From: a virus
DNA length: 24,098 nt
IMG/VR virus record: IMGVR_UViG_3300017951_000133
Span: 1-24,098 of that record
Direction: 5' to 3' (one strand)
The notes below the pieces were generated by a model. It had not been told where the DNA came from and did not search any database. It was given only the letters and a program-made list of their open reading frames with translations. A program made the position numbers and the translations under genes. Below are positions 1 through 7,694 of this stretch, in pieces (positions within the stretch are counted from its first letter, which is position 1; each line of letters begins with the position of its first letter).

Positions 1-1146
1 ACTGTCCGCCTCTAGTTCACCTGTGATATTAACACCATCTGATTTCGTGCTGAGTTTTAGATTGTTGTCATAGCGCAGGGCCACTGGACCGTTCTCTGTG
101 GCAGTGATCATCAATTCACCAGTAGCACCTAAAATTGATACCGAGCTTCCCTTGATGGCGTTGCCATTTACATCTAGGTCACCACCAAGCTGTGGTGTTG
201 TGTCCTCCACAACATTATCCAACCCTCCCCCTGAAGGGGCTCCGATCAGGTCAGAGTATGCGCCTGTTGTTGCGACTGTAGCAAGAGTAGTTGGTGTGGC
301 CACGCCACTTGCATTACCAATCCATGCCTGACCGTCGGGGATGTTAGGTACGTCGTTAGATCTACCAGACCCGTAAACTATCCCCGAGCCTCCGCTAGCG
401 CTCGACTTGGTTACAACACCAAGGTTTTGAATAGCATTAGTTCCAGTGGGCTTGACATTGGTAAAGCCTCCTCCGCTGGCAACATATACGACGTCACCAG
501 CACTAAAAGAGCTCGTGTCTATGTCGCTTATAACCCCGACTATAATAGCCTGACCAGAATTGTTGTTGGCTATGTCCTCGTTAAGGACATACGTTGCAGG
601 CATAGCAGATGGTATACTGGCATCAGCAGCTATAACATCGGCAACGTCTGCAGTGGCTCCAGTTGCGTGAACAGGAGTGCCTTTCAAAAGGGTTCCTCCA
701 CTTGTATTCTTTACAGTTACGTAGAGTGTGTTGTAATCAACCCACTCTGTGTCGTAGTCGTCAGAAGAAGCTTTGGCAAGAACTTGCCCCGTAGACCCCC
801 CTGGCTCAACGCCTTGCCCAGTGAGAGCAGATACAGGATCCTCGGTAGTGGATATGCTTGTTACTCCAGTTACGTTCTTGGTGTAAAAGGAATCCTTTAC
901 ATCATCGTACTTCATAACTGGGGCCGTACCAGTAGCCACCTGGTTGGTTATTGACGTTACTACGTCATTGGCTTTGCCGCTGGAAACGGTAAGGATAACC
1001 TTAATTGAGGCACCCTTACCGCTCCTTGTGGCATTGAAGTACGCAGAGACAGTAGTGTCCGTTGTGTACTCTGCATGAGAAAAAGAATCCACAGGCAGTG
1101 CTATGGATTCCGTAGCAGACTTTATAAACAGGAACTGTCTGTTCAT
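1..1146 (-). CDS. Tail fibre or virion surface protein, C-terminus cut by window edge
   Basis: The reading frame is open for 382 codons from the ATG at 1146 to the window edge, so the C-terminus is missing. The ATG shares one base with the upstream stop (TGATG), which fits coupled translation. The first ~75 residues resemble the start of the next gene upstream: a hydrophobic strand, an LPVDSF-type segment, then a GKGASIKVILTVSSGKAN stretch. The middle (about residues 160-270) looks like a beta-rich module common in phage fibres, with SGGTLLKGTPVHATG and later FSAGDVVYVASGGG. Near the edge comes LGGDLDVNGNAI, a motif frequent in fibres that begin a trimeric shaft. Of 22 isoleucine codons, 11 are ATA, unlike the capsid gene. 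The role as a structural surface protein is inferred from these motifs and position; receptor specificity cannot be told. Confidence 0.75.
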   Translation of the reverse strand, partial: MNRQFLFIKSATESIALPVDSFSHAEYTTDTTVSAYFNATRSGKGASIKVILTVSSGKANDVVTSITNQVATGTAPVMKYDDVKDSFYTKNVTGVTSISTTEDPVSALTGQGVEPGGSTGQVLAKASSDDYDTEWVDYNTLYVTVKNTSGGTLLKGTPVHATGATADVADVIAADASIPSAMPATYVLNEDIANNNSGQAIIVGVISDIDTSSFSAGDVVYVASGGGFTNVKPTGTNAIQNLGVVTKSSASGGSGIVYGSGRSNDVPNIPDGQAWIGNASGVATPTTLATVATTGAYSDLIGAPSGGGLDNVVEDTTPQLGGDLDVNGNAIKGSSVSILGATGELMITATENGPVALRYDNNLKLSTKSDGVNITGELEADS

Positions 1147-1964
1147 CAGACCTCTCCGAGTATTCTAATCATTAACTTACCTCCAGTGTAGGTTGCTGCA
1201 GTAGAAGCAGCAGCTCCATTAGCCAAGTACAAGTATGGCTTTGCAACTGTAGGGGCTACAGCGGCGTTAAGTCCAGTTCTAGTCTGAGCGCCAAGAGCAA
1301 TGTCTGAGGTAGTGTCAGCAAGCAAATCTGGAGTGGCGACGGCACCCTGCGCTGCAGTTGTGCCCGTTGCAGAAGCTTGAATAATCAAGTTAGGCTCACC
1401 GCCCTCAATAGCTTCTACACAGGTCATCTCCAGCAAGTGATACACGCTTCCGTTTATTGCAGAATCAAGCTTGATGACGTAAGCATTTGCGTCAGTGTCA
1501 GTTCCTACAATTTTTGCGTCATCAGCAACAGATGCAAGATCTTCGAGGTCAACGATGACTGTAGTCTCAATAAGGTCTCCGACTCTCTTGACAGAGCTCT
1601 TGTAAGTAGCACCAGTTGCACCTGAGCCAGGAGCCATAACCCCACTAGAGGAAACAGCACCAGCCTGAACAGCGCAAGATGTAATGTGACTGCTTACGTA
1701 CTTGTCATTTGTGTCGTCGCAGATAACGATAGAAGCGTCACGGGCACCATTTGCAATAGCTTTTGCAATAGCGTCCATAACCTGCTTTTCCTTACCAGCT
1801 TCGATGTTTAGAGTTACGAACGTTCTAGAGTTGGTTACACCGTCCTTCTCCTCAAAGGTGAGGCGAATTTCAGTGTCTCCAACCTGATCCATAGACAGCA
1901 GTCTGTCTGCAGGAACAGACAGAGCATTGTTGCTTTCTGGATCGAAGTAAAGAAACTTAGCCAT
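1146..1964 (-). CDS. Virion structural protein, paralogue of the following fibre gene at its N-terminus
   Basis: A complete 272-residue protein starting at an ATG that follows the upstream stop by two bases. The first ~75 residues (FLYFDPESNNALSVPADR, then FVTLNIEAGKEKQVMDAI) match in spacing and character the N-terminus of the gene that follows, so the two probably share an attachment or core domain. The rest is rich in Ala, Thr, Gly and Asp and ends with a strand-rich segment, YLYLANGAAASTAATYTGG. There is no signal peptide or membrane helix. It lies in the block after the major capsid gene, so a head or tail surface role is likely. No precise family is recognised. Confidence 0.7.
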   Translation of the reverse strand: MAKFLYFDPESNNALSVPADRLLSMDQVGDTEIRLTFEEKDGVTNSRTFVTLNIEAGKEKQVMDAIAKAIANGARDASIVICDDTNDKYVSSHITSCAVQAGAVSSSGVMAPGSGATGATYKSSVKRVGDLIETTVIVDLEDLASVADDAKIVGTDTDANAYVIKLDSAINGSVYHLLEMTCVEAIEGGEPNLIIQASATGTTAAQGAVATPDLLADTTSDIALGAQTRTGLNAAVAPTVAKPYLYLANGAAASTAATYTGGKLMIRILGEV

Positions 1965-1966
1965 GA

Positions 1967-2458
1967 TTATTCAAATACTCTAAAGACGAAAGAAACTTCG
2001 AACTTACCTCTTCCGTCAGCAGCGACATTAGTGGAAGTCTTAAAGTGAAAGCTTATTTCAGTGTCCTCTGTAACGATATTAGAAGCGGTCTCCGCAGTAG
2101 TATCACCCGTAGCGAGACCTTGACCAACCCACGTAGTGTCAGCGTTAGTTGAGGTCATTTCAAACAAAGTGTTTACAGGGAGAGTGGTACCCCCGTCCAA
2201 CAAGTTGTCGTCACCACTGGTGTTGCTGATGATGTTGTCAAATGGAGAAGCGGTTTCAGTACCAGCTTCAAATCCAATATCTCCTGCAGCGATTTCGGGA
2301 GCCTCAAGAACTCTAATGTAAATCTTCTCGATGATGCTATTTGCTGGCTGAGTCAAGCCATGCTGGGCACCGAACCCAGATGTCCCAACAGCAGGCAAAG
2401 CTTCGTCGGTAATGATTCTTTTAGATACGAGCTGAGGTCCAGGATATGATTTTATCAT
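1967..2458 (-). CDS. Small virion protein downstream of the capsid gene (possible decoration protein)
   Basis: 163 residues from ATG 2458. The sequence upstream of the ATG is A-rich and lacks a Shine-Dalgarno site, as expected in Bacteroidota. The protein is acidic and beta-rich, with a conserved-looking opening YPGPQLVSKRI and a closing strand pair GKFEVSFVFRVFE. It has no membrane segment or cysteine. It is the first gene after the major capsid gene, separated from it by a stem-loop, and it is followed by two larger structural proteins after a 2-base gap. Head decoration or a head-tail completion role is plausible from position only; I do not recognise the family with certainty. Confidence 0.65.
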   Translation of the reverse strand: MIKSYPGPQLVSKRIITDEALPAVGTSGFGAQHGLTQPANSIIEKIYIRVLEAPEIAAGDIGFEAGTETASPFDNIISNTSGDDNLLDGGTTLPVNTLFEMTSTNADTTWVGQGLATGDTTAETASNIVTEDTEISFHFKTSTNVAADGRGKFEVSFVFRVFE

Positions 2459-2480
2459 GTCTTATTGTTTTTAAGGCTTT

Positions 2481-2504
2481 GAGAAGGCCCCGAAGGGCCC
2501 TCTC
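2481..2504 (-). terminator. UUCG-loop stem-loop after the major capsid gene
   Basis: Bases 2481-2490 pair with 2495-2504, giving a 10-bp stem with one A-C mismatch around a CGAA loop, which reads C(UUCG)G on the minus-strand RNA. It starts 15 bases past the capsid stop. The bases after it on the minus strand are AAAGCCTTAAAAAC, not a U-tract, so it may be a weak terminator or a 3' end stabiliser for the capsid mRNA rather than a full intrinsic terminator. Confidence 0.5.
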
Positions 2505-2519
2505 ATCATCTCAGGTTAA

Positions 2520-3911
2520 TTATCCCTTGATAGCTACGTGCTGGTTAGCAGCGCGAGTGATCAAGTTGATCTCAGAGCGGTAGTGGAAGGTTGCAACGTC
2601 CTTACCAGTATCACCGTTGTTGGCGTGGCCCATGACGTTACCTCCAGTTACCCAGTGCTCCATCTCACGGCTGTAACCGTTAGAAGCCTTGTAGTTCATC
2701 TCCAATGCAGGAGCTCTGTTACCAGTCTTTGGGTCAGCAACCGTGGTCATTGGAACCATTGCGCCTTGGTACTGGTTAGTAGCACCCAACAAAGTAGGAT
2801 CGTTCAACAGCTTCCAGTCGTGCTTGTGGAAAGTGTATCCACCGCGAGTGAAGCTCTTGAATCCGAGCTGAACAGCCAAGTCAGAATCGTTGTTGAAGGC
2901 ACCGAACTGTCCTGCCAAACCAGCAGTAACAGAAGTAGCGATACCAGACGCCAACATGTCGTCGATAGCCAAAGACTGCTTTCTGTTCAAGTACATAGCG
3001 TACTCAGCAGGAGCACCCTCCTTGTCCAACTCCAAGATGATGTCATCGAACTCAGCGATAGAATCGAGAGGAGAAGCGTTTGCGTTAGAAACGACAATAC
3101 CTCTGTTCTCAACAGCTGAGAAGTAGCCTTCAGATCCAGTTGGCACTGTATCAGAGCCAGTCATTCCAGCCTGAGCAAAGAGCATCATCATTTCGCGCTT
3201 GTCGTTGAAGCGGTTGCGAGTCTCTTGCTCACCCTTCATGAACCAGCGGTACTCACCGCCGCCGACGTTCACCCAGCCAATGTTAGTTGCCTGAGAGCCG
3301 TTCACTTGGTAGCGCTCCTTGATGATCATGAAAGGATTAACTCTCTTGATCAAGTCAGGCTCCAAGAATGCGTCAGGTTGTTCTGTTCCCTGAGCGTACA
3401 AGTTACCAAGAACGATGTGATCAGTCGTGGTAGACGCATCTGGGAGGGTGGTTCCGTCGAGAGCCACAATCGAGAACACAGTGTGCAAGCCATCATTGTC
3501 AGCGTCAGTTACACCAGCGTCAACAAAAACTCTTGCACCAGTAGACGTGTCCATCAAGACGTCATTGATTCTGACGCCTGCGCCTTCAGTAATAGTGATT
3601 TCATCTTGAGTAGCGTTCACTGCACATGAAACCAATCTGTGACGTCTGCCTTCTTCCCAGTACTGAACTTCGTCCTGAGTAGCAGCAGCGTTCACAGCAC
3701 CAGTGAGCTTCAGAAAGCCAGTGATACCTTGGTCGCCGTAGGTCTTGATCAGAAGGTCTCTGTTGTCTGGCTTTGCGTAGTCATCAACGAGAGAACCAAT
3801 AGTGGTGTAGTTTTCTGGGGTGGCTTTTACCGTTGGGTTGACACCGCCAGATCTAAGGTCCGATGGAGTGGGAGTTAGCCCCCCATCCACTTTATTATCA
3901 ATAGTTGCCAT
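2520..3911 (-). CDS. Major capsid protein, HK97-like
   Basis: 463 residues from ATG 3911. It directly follows a scaffold-like gene and is followed by a stem-loop, the usual arrangement of a major capsid gene. The middle segment NPFMIIKERYQVNGSQA, followed by GEYRWFMKGEQETRNRF, resembles the part of HK97-fold capsid proteins of Bacteroidota phages where the E-loop/P-domain helix begins; the long helix continues through KREMMMLFAQAG. The N-terminal ~190 residues include strand-rich segments and an acidic ADNDGLHTVF stretch that could be an insertion domain. Codon use is strongly selected: 22 isoleucine codons are 16 ATC, 6 ATT and no ATA, in keeping with very high expression. The family call comes from context plus weak motif resemblance, so a profile search would strengthen it. 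Confidence 0.8.
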   Translation of the reverse strand: MATIDNKVDGGLTPTPSDLRSGGVNPTVKATPENYTTIGSLVDDYAKPDNRDLLIKTYGDQGITGFLKLTGAVNAAATQDEVQYWEEGRRHRLVSCAVNATQDEITITEGAGVRINDVLMDTSTGARVFVDAGVTDADNDGLHTVFSIVALDGTTLPDASTTTDHIVLGNLYAQGTEQPDAFLEPDLIKRVNPFMIIKERYQVNGSQATNIGWVNVGGGEYRWFMKGEQETRNRFNDKREMMMLFAQAGMTGSDTVPTGSEGYFSAVENRGIVVSNANASPLDSIAEFDDIILELDKEGAPAEYAMYLNRKQSLAIDDMLASGIATSVTAGLAGQFGAFNNDSDLAVQLGFKSFTRGGYTFHKHDWKLLNDPTLLGATNQYQGAMVPMTTVADPKTGNRAPALEMNYKASNGYSREMEHWVTGGNVMGHANNGDTGKDVATFHYRSEINLITRAANQHVAIKG

Positions 3912-3924
3912 AATAGTCTAAGTT

Positions 3925-5043
3925 TTAGATTTTAAAAGTCATTGCTCCTCTACCAGACATGATTTGTTGTAGTTGATCTGGCAAGGAGGCTTCTCGTGGT
4001 TGTCCCGTGTTTTGGGTTGGGGTTGGTGAGCTTACATTCGCAGCTTTCTCGACAAGACCTCTCTGACCATCGCTCTGCCCCTGCTTATACGCAGAAGAAA
4101 CGATAGCATCAATGTTGTCGATAACAGCTCTGTGCGAGTTGTAAGTGTCGTAATCCCAGCTACCATCCTCACGGATATAAGGATTAAAGTAGTCATCGGG
4201 TCGTGAGTTCACGTCCATGAGCTTGGCCTTGTACTGATCGTTGATTCCGAAAGTGAACGTGTTTCCGTTCCCCAAGTCGAACTCCAATCCAGTCAGTGCG
4301 TCGACCTCTGCATTCAATCCGCGAATCCAGTCTTCGGTGACAAAAGACTCAGCCTCAACATTGTTGTTGACTTCTGGCTCAAGGTACTGACTACGAATGT
4401 CGTCAATGCTTCTACGAGCCTTCTCGCCATCAATCTTAATTTGAAGCTGAGCAAGTTTGACCTCTTCCTCTGAATAGAGGTCGGGGTCGAGTTTGTATTT
4501 GCTCTCAATAAGCATGTTCAACTCCTCTGGAGCAAGGTTGGGGTAATCAGAAGCCATCTGAACACGGACAGCCGTAGCGTCATCCATGTTGTTAGGGTCA
4601 AGCGACTGATACGCAAACCAATCTTGCGGTGATCTGCCAGTGTTTTCCACAAAGCTTGCAATCACCTGGAGTCTCTCGTCTATTTGAGAGCTGGATTGTT
4701 GGTTGAAGTCGTCAATGCTGTTGATCTCGCGCCCGAGCCTTTCGCTCAGATATGTGTAGACAGCTGCCTCGATTTCTTCATCCGAGTAGTTTTCACTATC
4801 ATCATTTGCCTGCGGCTCATCCATCGGCGCTGCCTCTGGATCTACGTATGGCGTTTCCTGAACCTGATCTTCCACTTGCTCCTGTGCAGGAGCCTCTTCT
4901 TGAACTGGTTCTGGTGTAGGCTCCTCCACCTGCTCTTGAACAGGCTCTTGAGATTCTACTTGTGGCTCTTGAGAAAGGTGTTGTTCGAGTTTCTCAGTAG
5001 AGTCGAAGAACTGGAGTCCTTCTGATTGTTGATTGTCTTCCAT
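3925..5043 (-). CDS. Capsid scaffolding protein
   Basis: 372 residues from ATG 5043, ending 13 bases before the major capsid gene. The first ~85 residues are extremely rich in Glu, Gln, Pro and Val (repeats such as QEPVQEQVEEPTPEP) and must be disordered. After that come helical, charged segments (SDEEIEAAVYTYLSERLG; EEEVKLAQLQIKIDGEKARRS) suited to a coiled coil, and a short basic or polar C-terminus with SLPDQLQQIMSGRGAM. Acidic, helical, low-complexity proteins placed just before the capsid gene are typically internal scaffolds that leave or are cleaved during head maturation. No protease motif is seen. The call is based on composition and position. Confidence 0.75.
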   Translation of the reverse strand: MEDNQQSEGLQFFDSTEKLEQHLSQEPQVESQEPVQEQVEEPTPEPVQEEAPAQEQVEDQVQETPYVDPEAAPMDEPQANDDSENYSDEEIEAAVYTYLSERLGREINSIDDFNQQSSSQIDERLQVIASFVENTGRSPQDWFAYQSLDPNNMDDATAVRVQMASDYPNLAPEELNMLIESKYKLDPDLYSEEEVKLAQLQIKIDGEKARRSIDDIRSQYLEPEVNNNVEAESFVTEDWIRGLNAEVDALTGLEFDLGNGNTFTFGINDQYKAKLMDVNSRPDDYFNPYIREDGSWDYDTYNSHRAVIDNIDAIVSSAYKQGQSDGQRGLVEKAANVSSPTPTQNTGQPREASLPDQLQQIMSGRGAMTFKI

Positions 5044-5060
5044 TGTATTTAGGTATTAAA

Positions 5061-5405
5061 TTATGCGTAAACTAAGAACTTATCTCCAGTGCCTCCAGTT
5101 ATGCTGGAGAATCTGCCAAAGATAGTCTGTCCTACCCCGAGTGTAATAGATACGTCGGTGGTAGGGAGGGCCTCATAGTAGCCTGCGGCGTGGGTGGCCC
5201 CAAGAGTAGTTCCGTCAGCAGCAAGGTGCGTTCCGTTGCCACCGTTGGCCGCCAAGTACTCAAATATGCCGCCTCCCGTTACAGTAGCTGTACCGCCATC
5301 AATAGACGTAATAGAGAAAAAGTGTCTACCCTCTGGAGCGTCCAGCTGAGTGGTGGTATCTACGTAGTAGAGGTTCTTGGGTGTATTTTTTGATGGGTGT
5401 GCCAT
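5061..5405 (-). CDS. Small beta-rich virion protein, short paralogue
   Basis: 114 residues. The start ATG shares a base with the upstream TAA (TAATG). It aligns by eye with both ends of the next gene upstream: GRHFFSITS..GG..GGGIFEYLA here against GQHFKYFDS..GG..GGGIVSYYA there, and AGYYEAL..GQTIFGRF here against AGYYEAK..GVPVYGRF there. It is therefore a short copy lacking the central ~100 residues of that protein. Glycine-, threonine- and aromatic-rich composition without cysteine suggests a beta-sandwich or head decoration protein. The function is inferred from position directly before scaffold and capsid genes. Confidence 0.65.
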   Translation of the reverse strand: MAHPSKNTPKNLYYVDTTTQLDAPEGRHFFSITSIDGGTATVTGGGIFEYLAANGGNGTHLAADGTTLGATHAAGYYEALPTTDVSITLGVGQTIFGRFSSITGGTGDKFLVYA

Positions 5406-6079
5406 TATCCGTAAGTAATTGTAACGTCTCCAAGGTTGTTTCCGCTTGATACAGTAGCCTTCGTAAATCTCCCGTAAACGGGAACCCCAGCAGCCATTGT
5501 AATTGCTGTCACCTGACCCTCCTTAGCCTCGTAATACCCAGCGCTAAGAAGAAGGTTTCTTTCAGTAATTGTAAACTCAATAAGACCACCAGTTCCAGCA
5601 ACAATCTTAATGACATCTCCAACCAACAACTCGTCGACTGTGTTTGCGGCATTAACATCTATGTCCGTAAGTGCGTTATCTGCAATATCAATATTGTCAA
5701 AAGTTGGGACGTCGGTGAGGTCATCAGTAATTTCAACTCCGCCTCTAAATACAGTTGCAGCGGCTTCCGTTCCCGCAGTTACGTCTGCATCAGGATTCGT
5801 TACAAGAACGCATTCAGCCAGAACGGATTGATCAGCAATCAAGACGCCCTCACTTCCTGGGTTGATGACTTTATCTCCAGTCACATCACCTTCAGCGTAG
5901 TAGGAAACAATACCGCCACCGTAAAGATCTATATCACCTCCGCCTAACTGAGAAGTAACGGAGTCAAAGTACTTAAAGTGCTGACCGCTGTCAGTGGTTG
6001 GGGCAGTAACAGTGATGTCAGAAGAAGCGTCTTGCGCCACAACGATAAACCTCTGAGGTATTTCTCTATTGCTGCTCAT
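5405..6079 (-). CDS. Beta-rich virion protein, long paralogue with central insertion
   Basis: 224 residues from ATG 6079, which overlaps the upstream stop as TAATG. The N-terminal ~70 residues (GQHFKYFDS, YGGGIVSYYA) and C-terminal ~45 residues (AGYYEAKEGQ, YGRFTKATVSSGNN) match the shorter gene that follows. The middle segment contains an acidic part (DVPTFDNIDIADNALTDIDV) and a beta part (LLVGDVIKIVAGTGG) and looks like an inserted domain. There is no signal peptide or membrane helix. Probably a capsid surface or head-fibre component; the exact role is not recognisable. Confidence 0.65.
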   Translation of the reverse strand: MSSNREIPQRFIVVAQDASSDITVTAPTTDSGQHFKYFDSVTSQLGGGDIDLYGGGIVSYYAEGDVTGDKVINPGSEGVLIADQSVLAECVLVTNPDADVTAGTEAAATVFRGGVEITDDLTDVPTFDNIDIADNALTDIDVNAANTVDELLVGDVIKIVAGTGGLIEFTITERNLLLSAGYYEAKEGQVTAITMAAGVPVYGRFTKATVSSGNNLGDVTITYG

Positions 6080-6486
6080 TAGCTGTATCTAACTGCTGAA
6101 CTATCGAGACCAAATGAACCAAACTCCATGATCTGGTCTACTTTAGTTCCATAAACCTTGAGGTCTGCTGTAGGGTCAACTGGCACAAAGGCAAACTCGC
6201 CCCCACCAAGCTTTACTATGACTGGGTCGTCAGTATCCCCCTCTTCGTAAACGTAAAGGTAATTTTCTCTTGTTGCATCAAGATTCTTCACGTACAAATA
6301 AGAGCTATTAAGCTTCTCGTTGGCCTTGTGAATAACTTGAGCGTCCGACCCTGCAGCTATGCCCAGAACTTTGACGCGCTGGATAGAACCGCTGTCAGCA
6401 GAGATGTCTACGGCAGCAGTGAGGTCGAGGTTCGTGCTCAGGACGTCAGAGGAACTGAGCCGAAGAGTGGCTCGTACTGTCCCCAT
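6079..6486 (-). CDS. Small beta-rich virion protein, paralogue of its upstream neighbour
   Basis: 135 residues, with a TAATG junction to the preceding gene. Its plan repeats that of the gene starting at 6884: an opening RATLRLSSSDVLSTNLDL corresponds to TATITLSSTDLTSDALSL there, YLYVKNLDATRENYLYVYE corresponds to KVYVLNTSTTATEYFIITI, and GGEFAFVPVDPTADLKVY corresponds to AGDWAFIPWASTADFKIT. The pair therefore arose by duplication and divergence. Short beta-rich proteins in tandem just before the scaffold gene are plausible capsid or portal-vertex decoration proteins, but no defined family is recognised. Confidence 0.65.
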   Translation of the reverse strand: MGTVRATLRLSSSDVLSTNLDLTAAVDISADSGSIQRVKVLGIAAGSDAQVIHKANEKLNSSYLYVKNLDATRENYLYVYEEGDTDDPVIVKLGGGEFAFVPVDPTADLKVYGTKVDQIMEFGSFGLDSSAVRYS

Positions 6487-6884
6487 TATTCGTAGATTAC
6501 AGCGTACTCAAGAGTCATCTCCGTGGGCTCGCTAGGCGTGATCTTAAAGTCAGCCGTAGAAGCCCATGGAATAAACGCCCAGTCACCAGCGTAGATGCGA
6601 CCAACAACCTGAGTTCCTATCGTGATGATAAAGTACTCGGTGGCAGTGGTAGACGTATTCAGGACGTAAACCTTAGAGGCCTTGTCGTCCGTGTACTGAG
6701 TTTCTGTAGCGTCAAGAAGAGTGTACTGAGAGCTAGAGGCAGTGGTCTTTCTACCCACCCCTGAGGTCTGAGTCAACCCAGTCGTAGTACCAGCCTTCGT
6801 GATCGTTGACGTCTTAGAGAGAGACAGCGCGTCACTAGTGAGGTCGGTGCTAGACAGAGTAATCGTTGCAGTTGTAGTTGCCAT
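6486..6884 (-). CDS. Small beta-rich virion protein, first gene of the head block
   Basis: 132 residues from ATG 6884, the first gene after a promoter element at 6912-6919, so it heads the transcription unit that runs through the small beta proteins, scaffold and capsid. The leader between the promoter and ATG is about 20 bases and has no Shine-Dalgarno site. The protein is Thr/Ser-rich, with AGDWAFIPWASTADFKIT near residue 100. It is a diverged copy of the following gene. There is no membrane segment or cysteine. A surface or decoration role is inferred. Confidence 0.65.
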   Translation of the reverse strand: MATTTATITLSSTDLTSDALSLSKTSTITKAGTTTGLTQTSGVGRKTTASSSQYTLLDATETQYTDDKASKVYVLNTSTTATEYFIITIGTQVVGRIYAGDWAFIPWASTADFKITPSEPTEMTLEYAVIYE

Positions 6885-6911
6885 TTTGTTTTGTTAGAGT
6901 TTGGTTTGGTG

Positions 6912-6944
6912 CAAATATAACAATTTATCGTTTCTTCTTCACAA
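6912..6944 (-). promoter_or_regulatory. Bacteroidota-type promoter for the head gene block
   Basis: On the minus strand TATATTTG (6919-6912) matches the Bacteroidota -7 consensus TAnnTTTG exactly. A TTG at 6944-6942 sits 22 bases upstream, near the usual -33 distance. The ATG of the first head gene is at 6884, leaving a leader of roughly 20 bases. Confidence 0.7.
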
Positions 6945-7173
6945 CCTTCCATCTGCTCACTCTCCCCTTCTCTCTCTTCTCTCTTTTACCTCTTCTCTTT
7001 TCATATTCAGATAGTTCTCCAGCGGTAGTTGGAGTTTCACTTGAAATCCTTTTCGTGGGACGAAACGACCTGTCACCTTTGGAGTAATCCTTGTCTCCAG
7101 AGAGCGTCCGCCAGTCCTCTTTGAACCAGCGCTTTAGGTTGAGGCCAGCTTTAGTCTTTCTTACTTTCGGCAT
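6925..7173 (-). CDS. Small basic phage protein with MPKVRK start
   Basis: 82 residues from ATG 7173. An upstream in-frame start at 7212 exists, but 7173 gives the MPKV(K/R)K N-terminus shared with two neighbours and a 23-base overlap with the preceding gene. The N-terminal half holds LNLKRWFKEDWRTL, a motif I associate with small conserved phage proteins of unknown function, and a serine/threonine segment RPTKRISSETPTT. The last ~25 residues are almost all Lys, Arg, Glu and Trp (KRRGKREKREKGRVSRWKVV) and would bind nucleic acid or an acidic partner. It is the last gene before the head-block promoter, and its stop lies inside that promoter region. Function unknown. Confidence 0.65.
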   Translation of the reverse strand: MPKVRKTKAGLNLKRWFKEDWRTLSGDKDYSKGDRSFRPTKRISSETPTTAGELSEYEKRRGKREKREKGRVSRWKVVKKKR

Positions 7174-7516
7174 TACCCCAGTTTGATGCACCAACCTTAC
7201 GGCACTTAGCAAGCGCCCCTGATGCGTAAGCAGATGGCCACACGCTGTAGCGAGCCTTTACCTTGTGGTAGCATTCGTCTTTCTTAGCTTTCATCTTACC
7301 ACCCTTAGCCATGTTTGCTGGAGAGGAGTCCACGGATCTACGAATGTAGTTTCCCTCCGAGTCCATAGTGAGCTTAGACTTGAGGCCAGACTTGTTTCCA
7401 CCCTTGGCATCATACATCTTGTCAACTGCCTGCCTGCTTTTACTTTTAGCATAAAACGCAGGGCCAGTTGAATAATCAACGTTTGACTGTCTCTTTATTT
7501 TTTTTACCTTAGGCAT
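7151..7516 (-). CDS. Small basic phage protein with YHKVKARYSVWPSAYASG motif
   Basis: 121 residues from ATG 7516, overlapping the previous stop by 8 bases. It starts MPKVKK like its neighbours. The C-terminal third contains DECYHKVKARYSVWPSAYAS followed by GALAKCRKVGASNWG, a signature I recognise as recurrent in many unrelated phages and annotated there as hypothetical. Two cysteines (in DECY and AKCRK) flank the motif. The N-terminal two thirds are Lys/Ser/Gly-rich and probably flexible. The conserved block suggests a defined fold, perhaps DNA-binding, but no activity is known to me. Confidence 0.75.
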   Translation of the reverse strand: MPKVKKIKRQSNVDYSTGPAFYAKSKSRQAVDKMYDAKGGNKSGLKSKLTMDSEGNYIRRSVDSSPANMAKGGKMKAKKDECYHKVKARYSVWPSAYASGALAKCRKVGASNWGNAESKKD

Positions 7517-7694
7517 GGTTTACAAGTTTGAATTTTGCCTTAGCAACAGCTCCTGGGTGAGGCTTGTAGTCACCCTTCATCAAGAAGTACCTGCCTCTTT
7601 CCTCCATCCAGTGGTAACCATCAGGTGGCGGAACCTCTACAGACTTCTGTGAGATCTTGAGCTTACCGCCTTTGTTGTACTTGACAGAGTTCAT
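7509..7694 (-). CDS. Small conserved phage protein with PPPDGYHWMEERGRYFLMKG motif
   Basis: 61 residues if started at ATG 7694, which shares a base with the upstream TGA (TGATG), the junction used repeatedly in this cluster. A start at 7706 (MELLMNSV) would add four residues. The core PPPDGYHWMEERGRYFLMKG followed by HPGAVAKAKFKL is compact and looks strongly constrained. The protein is basic, without cysteine or membrane segment. I recall similar short proteins in other phages near basic neighbours of this kind, always without assigned function. Confidence 0.7.
   Translation of the reverse strand: MNSVKYNKGGKLKISQKSVEVPPPDGYHWMEERGRYFLMKGDYKPHPGAVAKAKFKLVNHA

Noticed and set aside
427-954. 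175-residue plus-strand open frame
   Set aside because: It is the reverse shadow of the partial fibre gene, whose translation contains recognisable fibre motifs over its full length.
5117-5124. TATCTTTG on the minus strand as a promoter for the scaffold gene
   Set aside because: It encodes residues of a conserved motif (TIFGRF) and has no upstream TTG at the right distance. A similar coding match occurs at 12895-12902.
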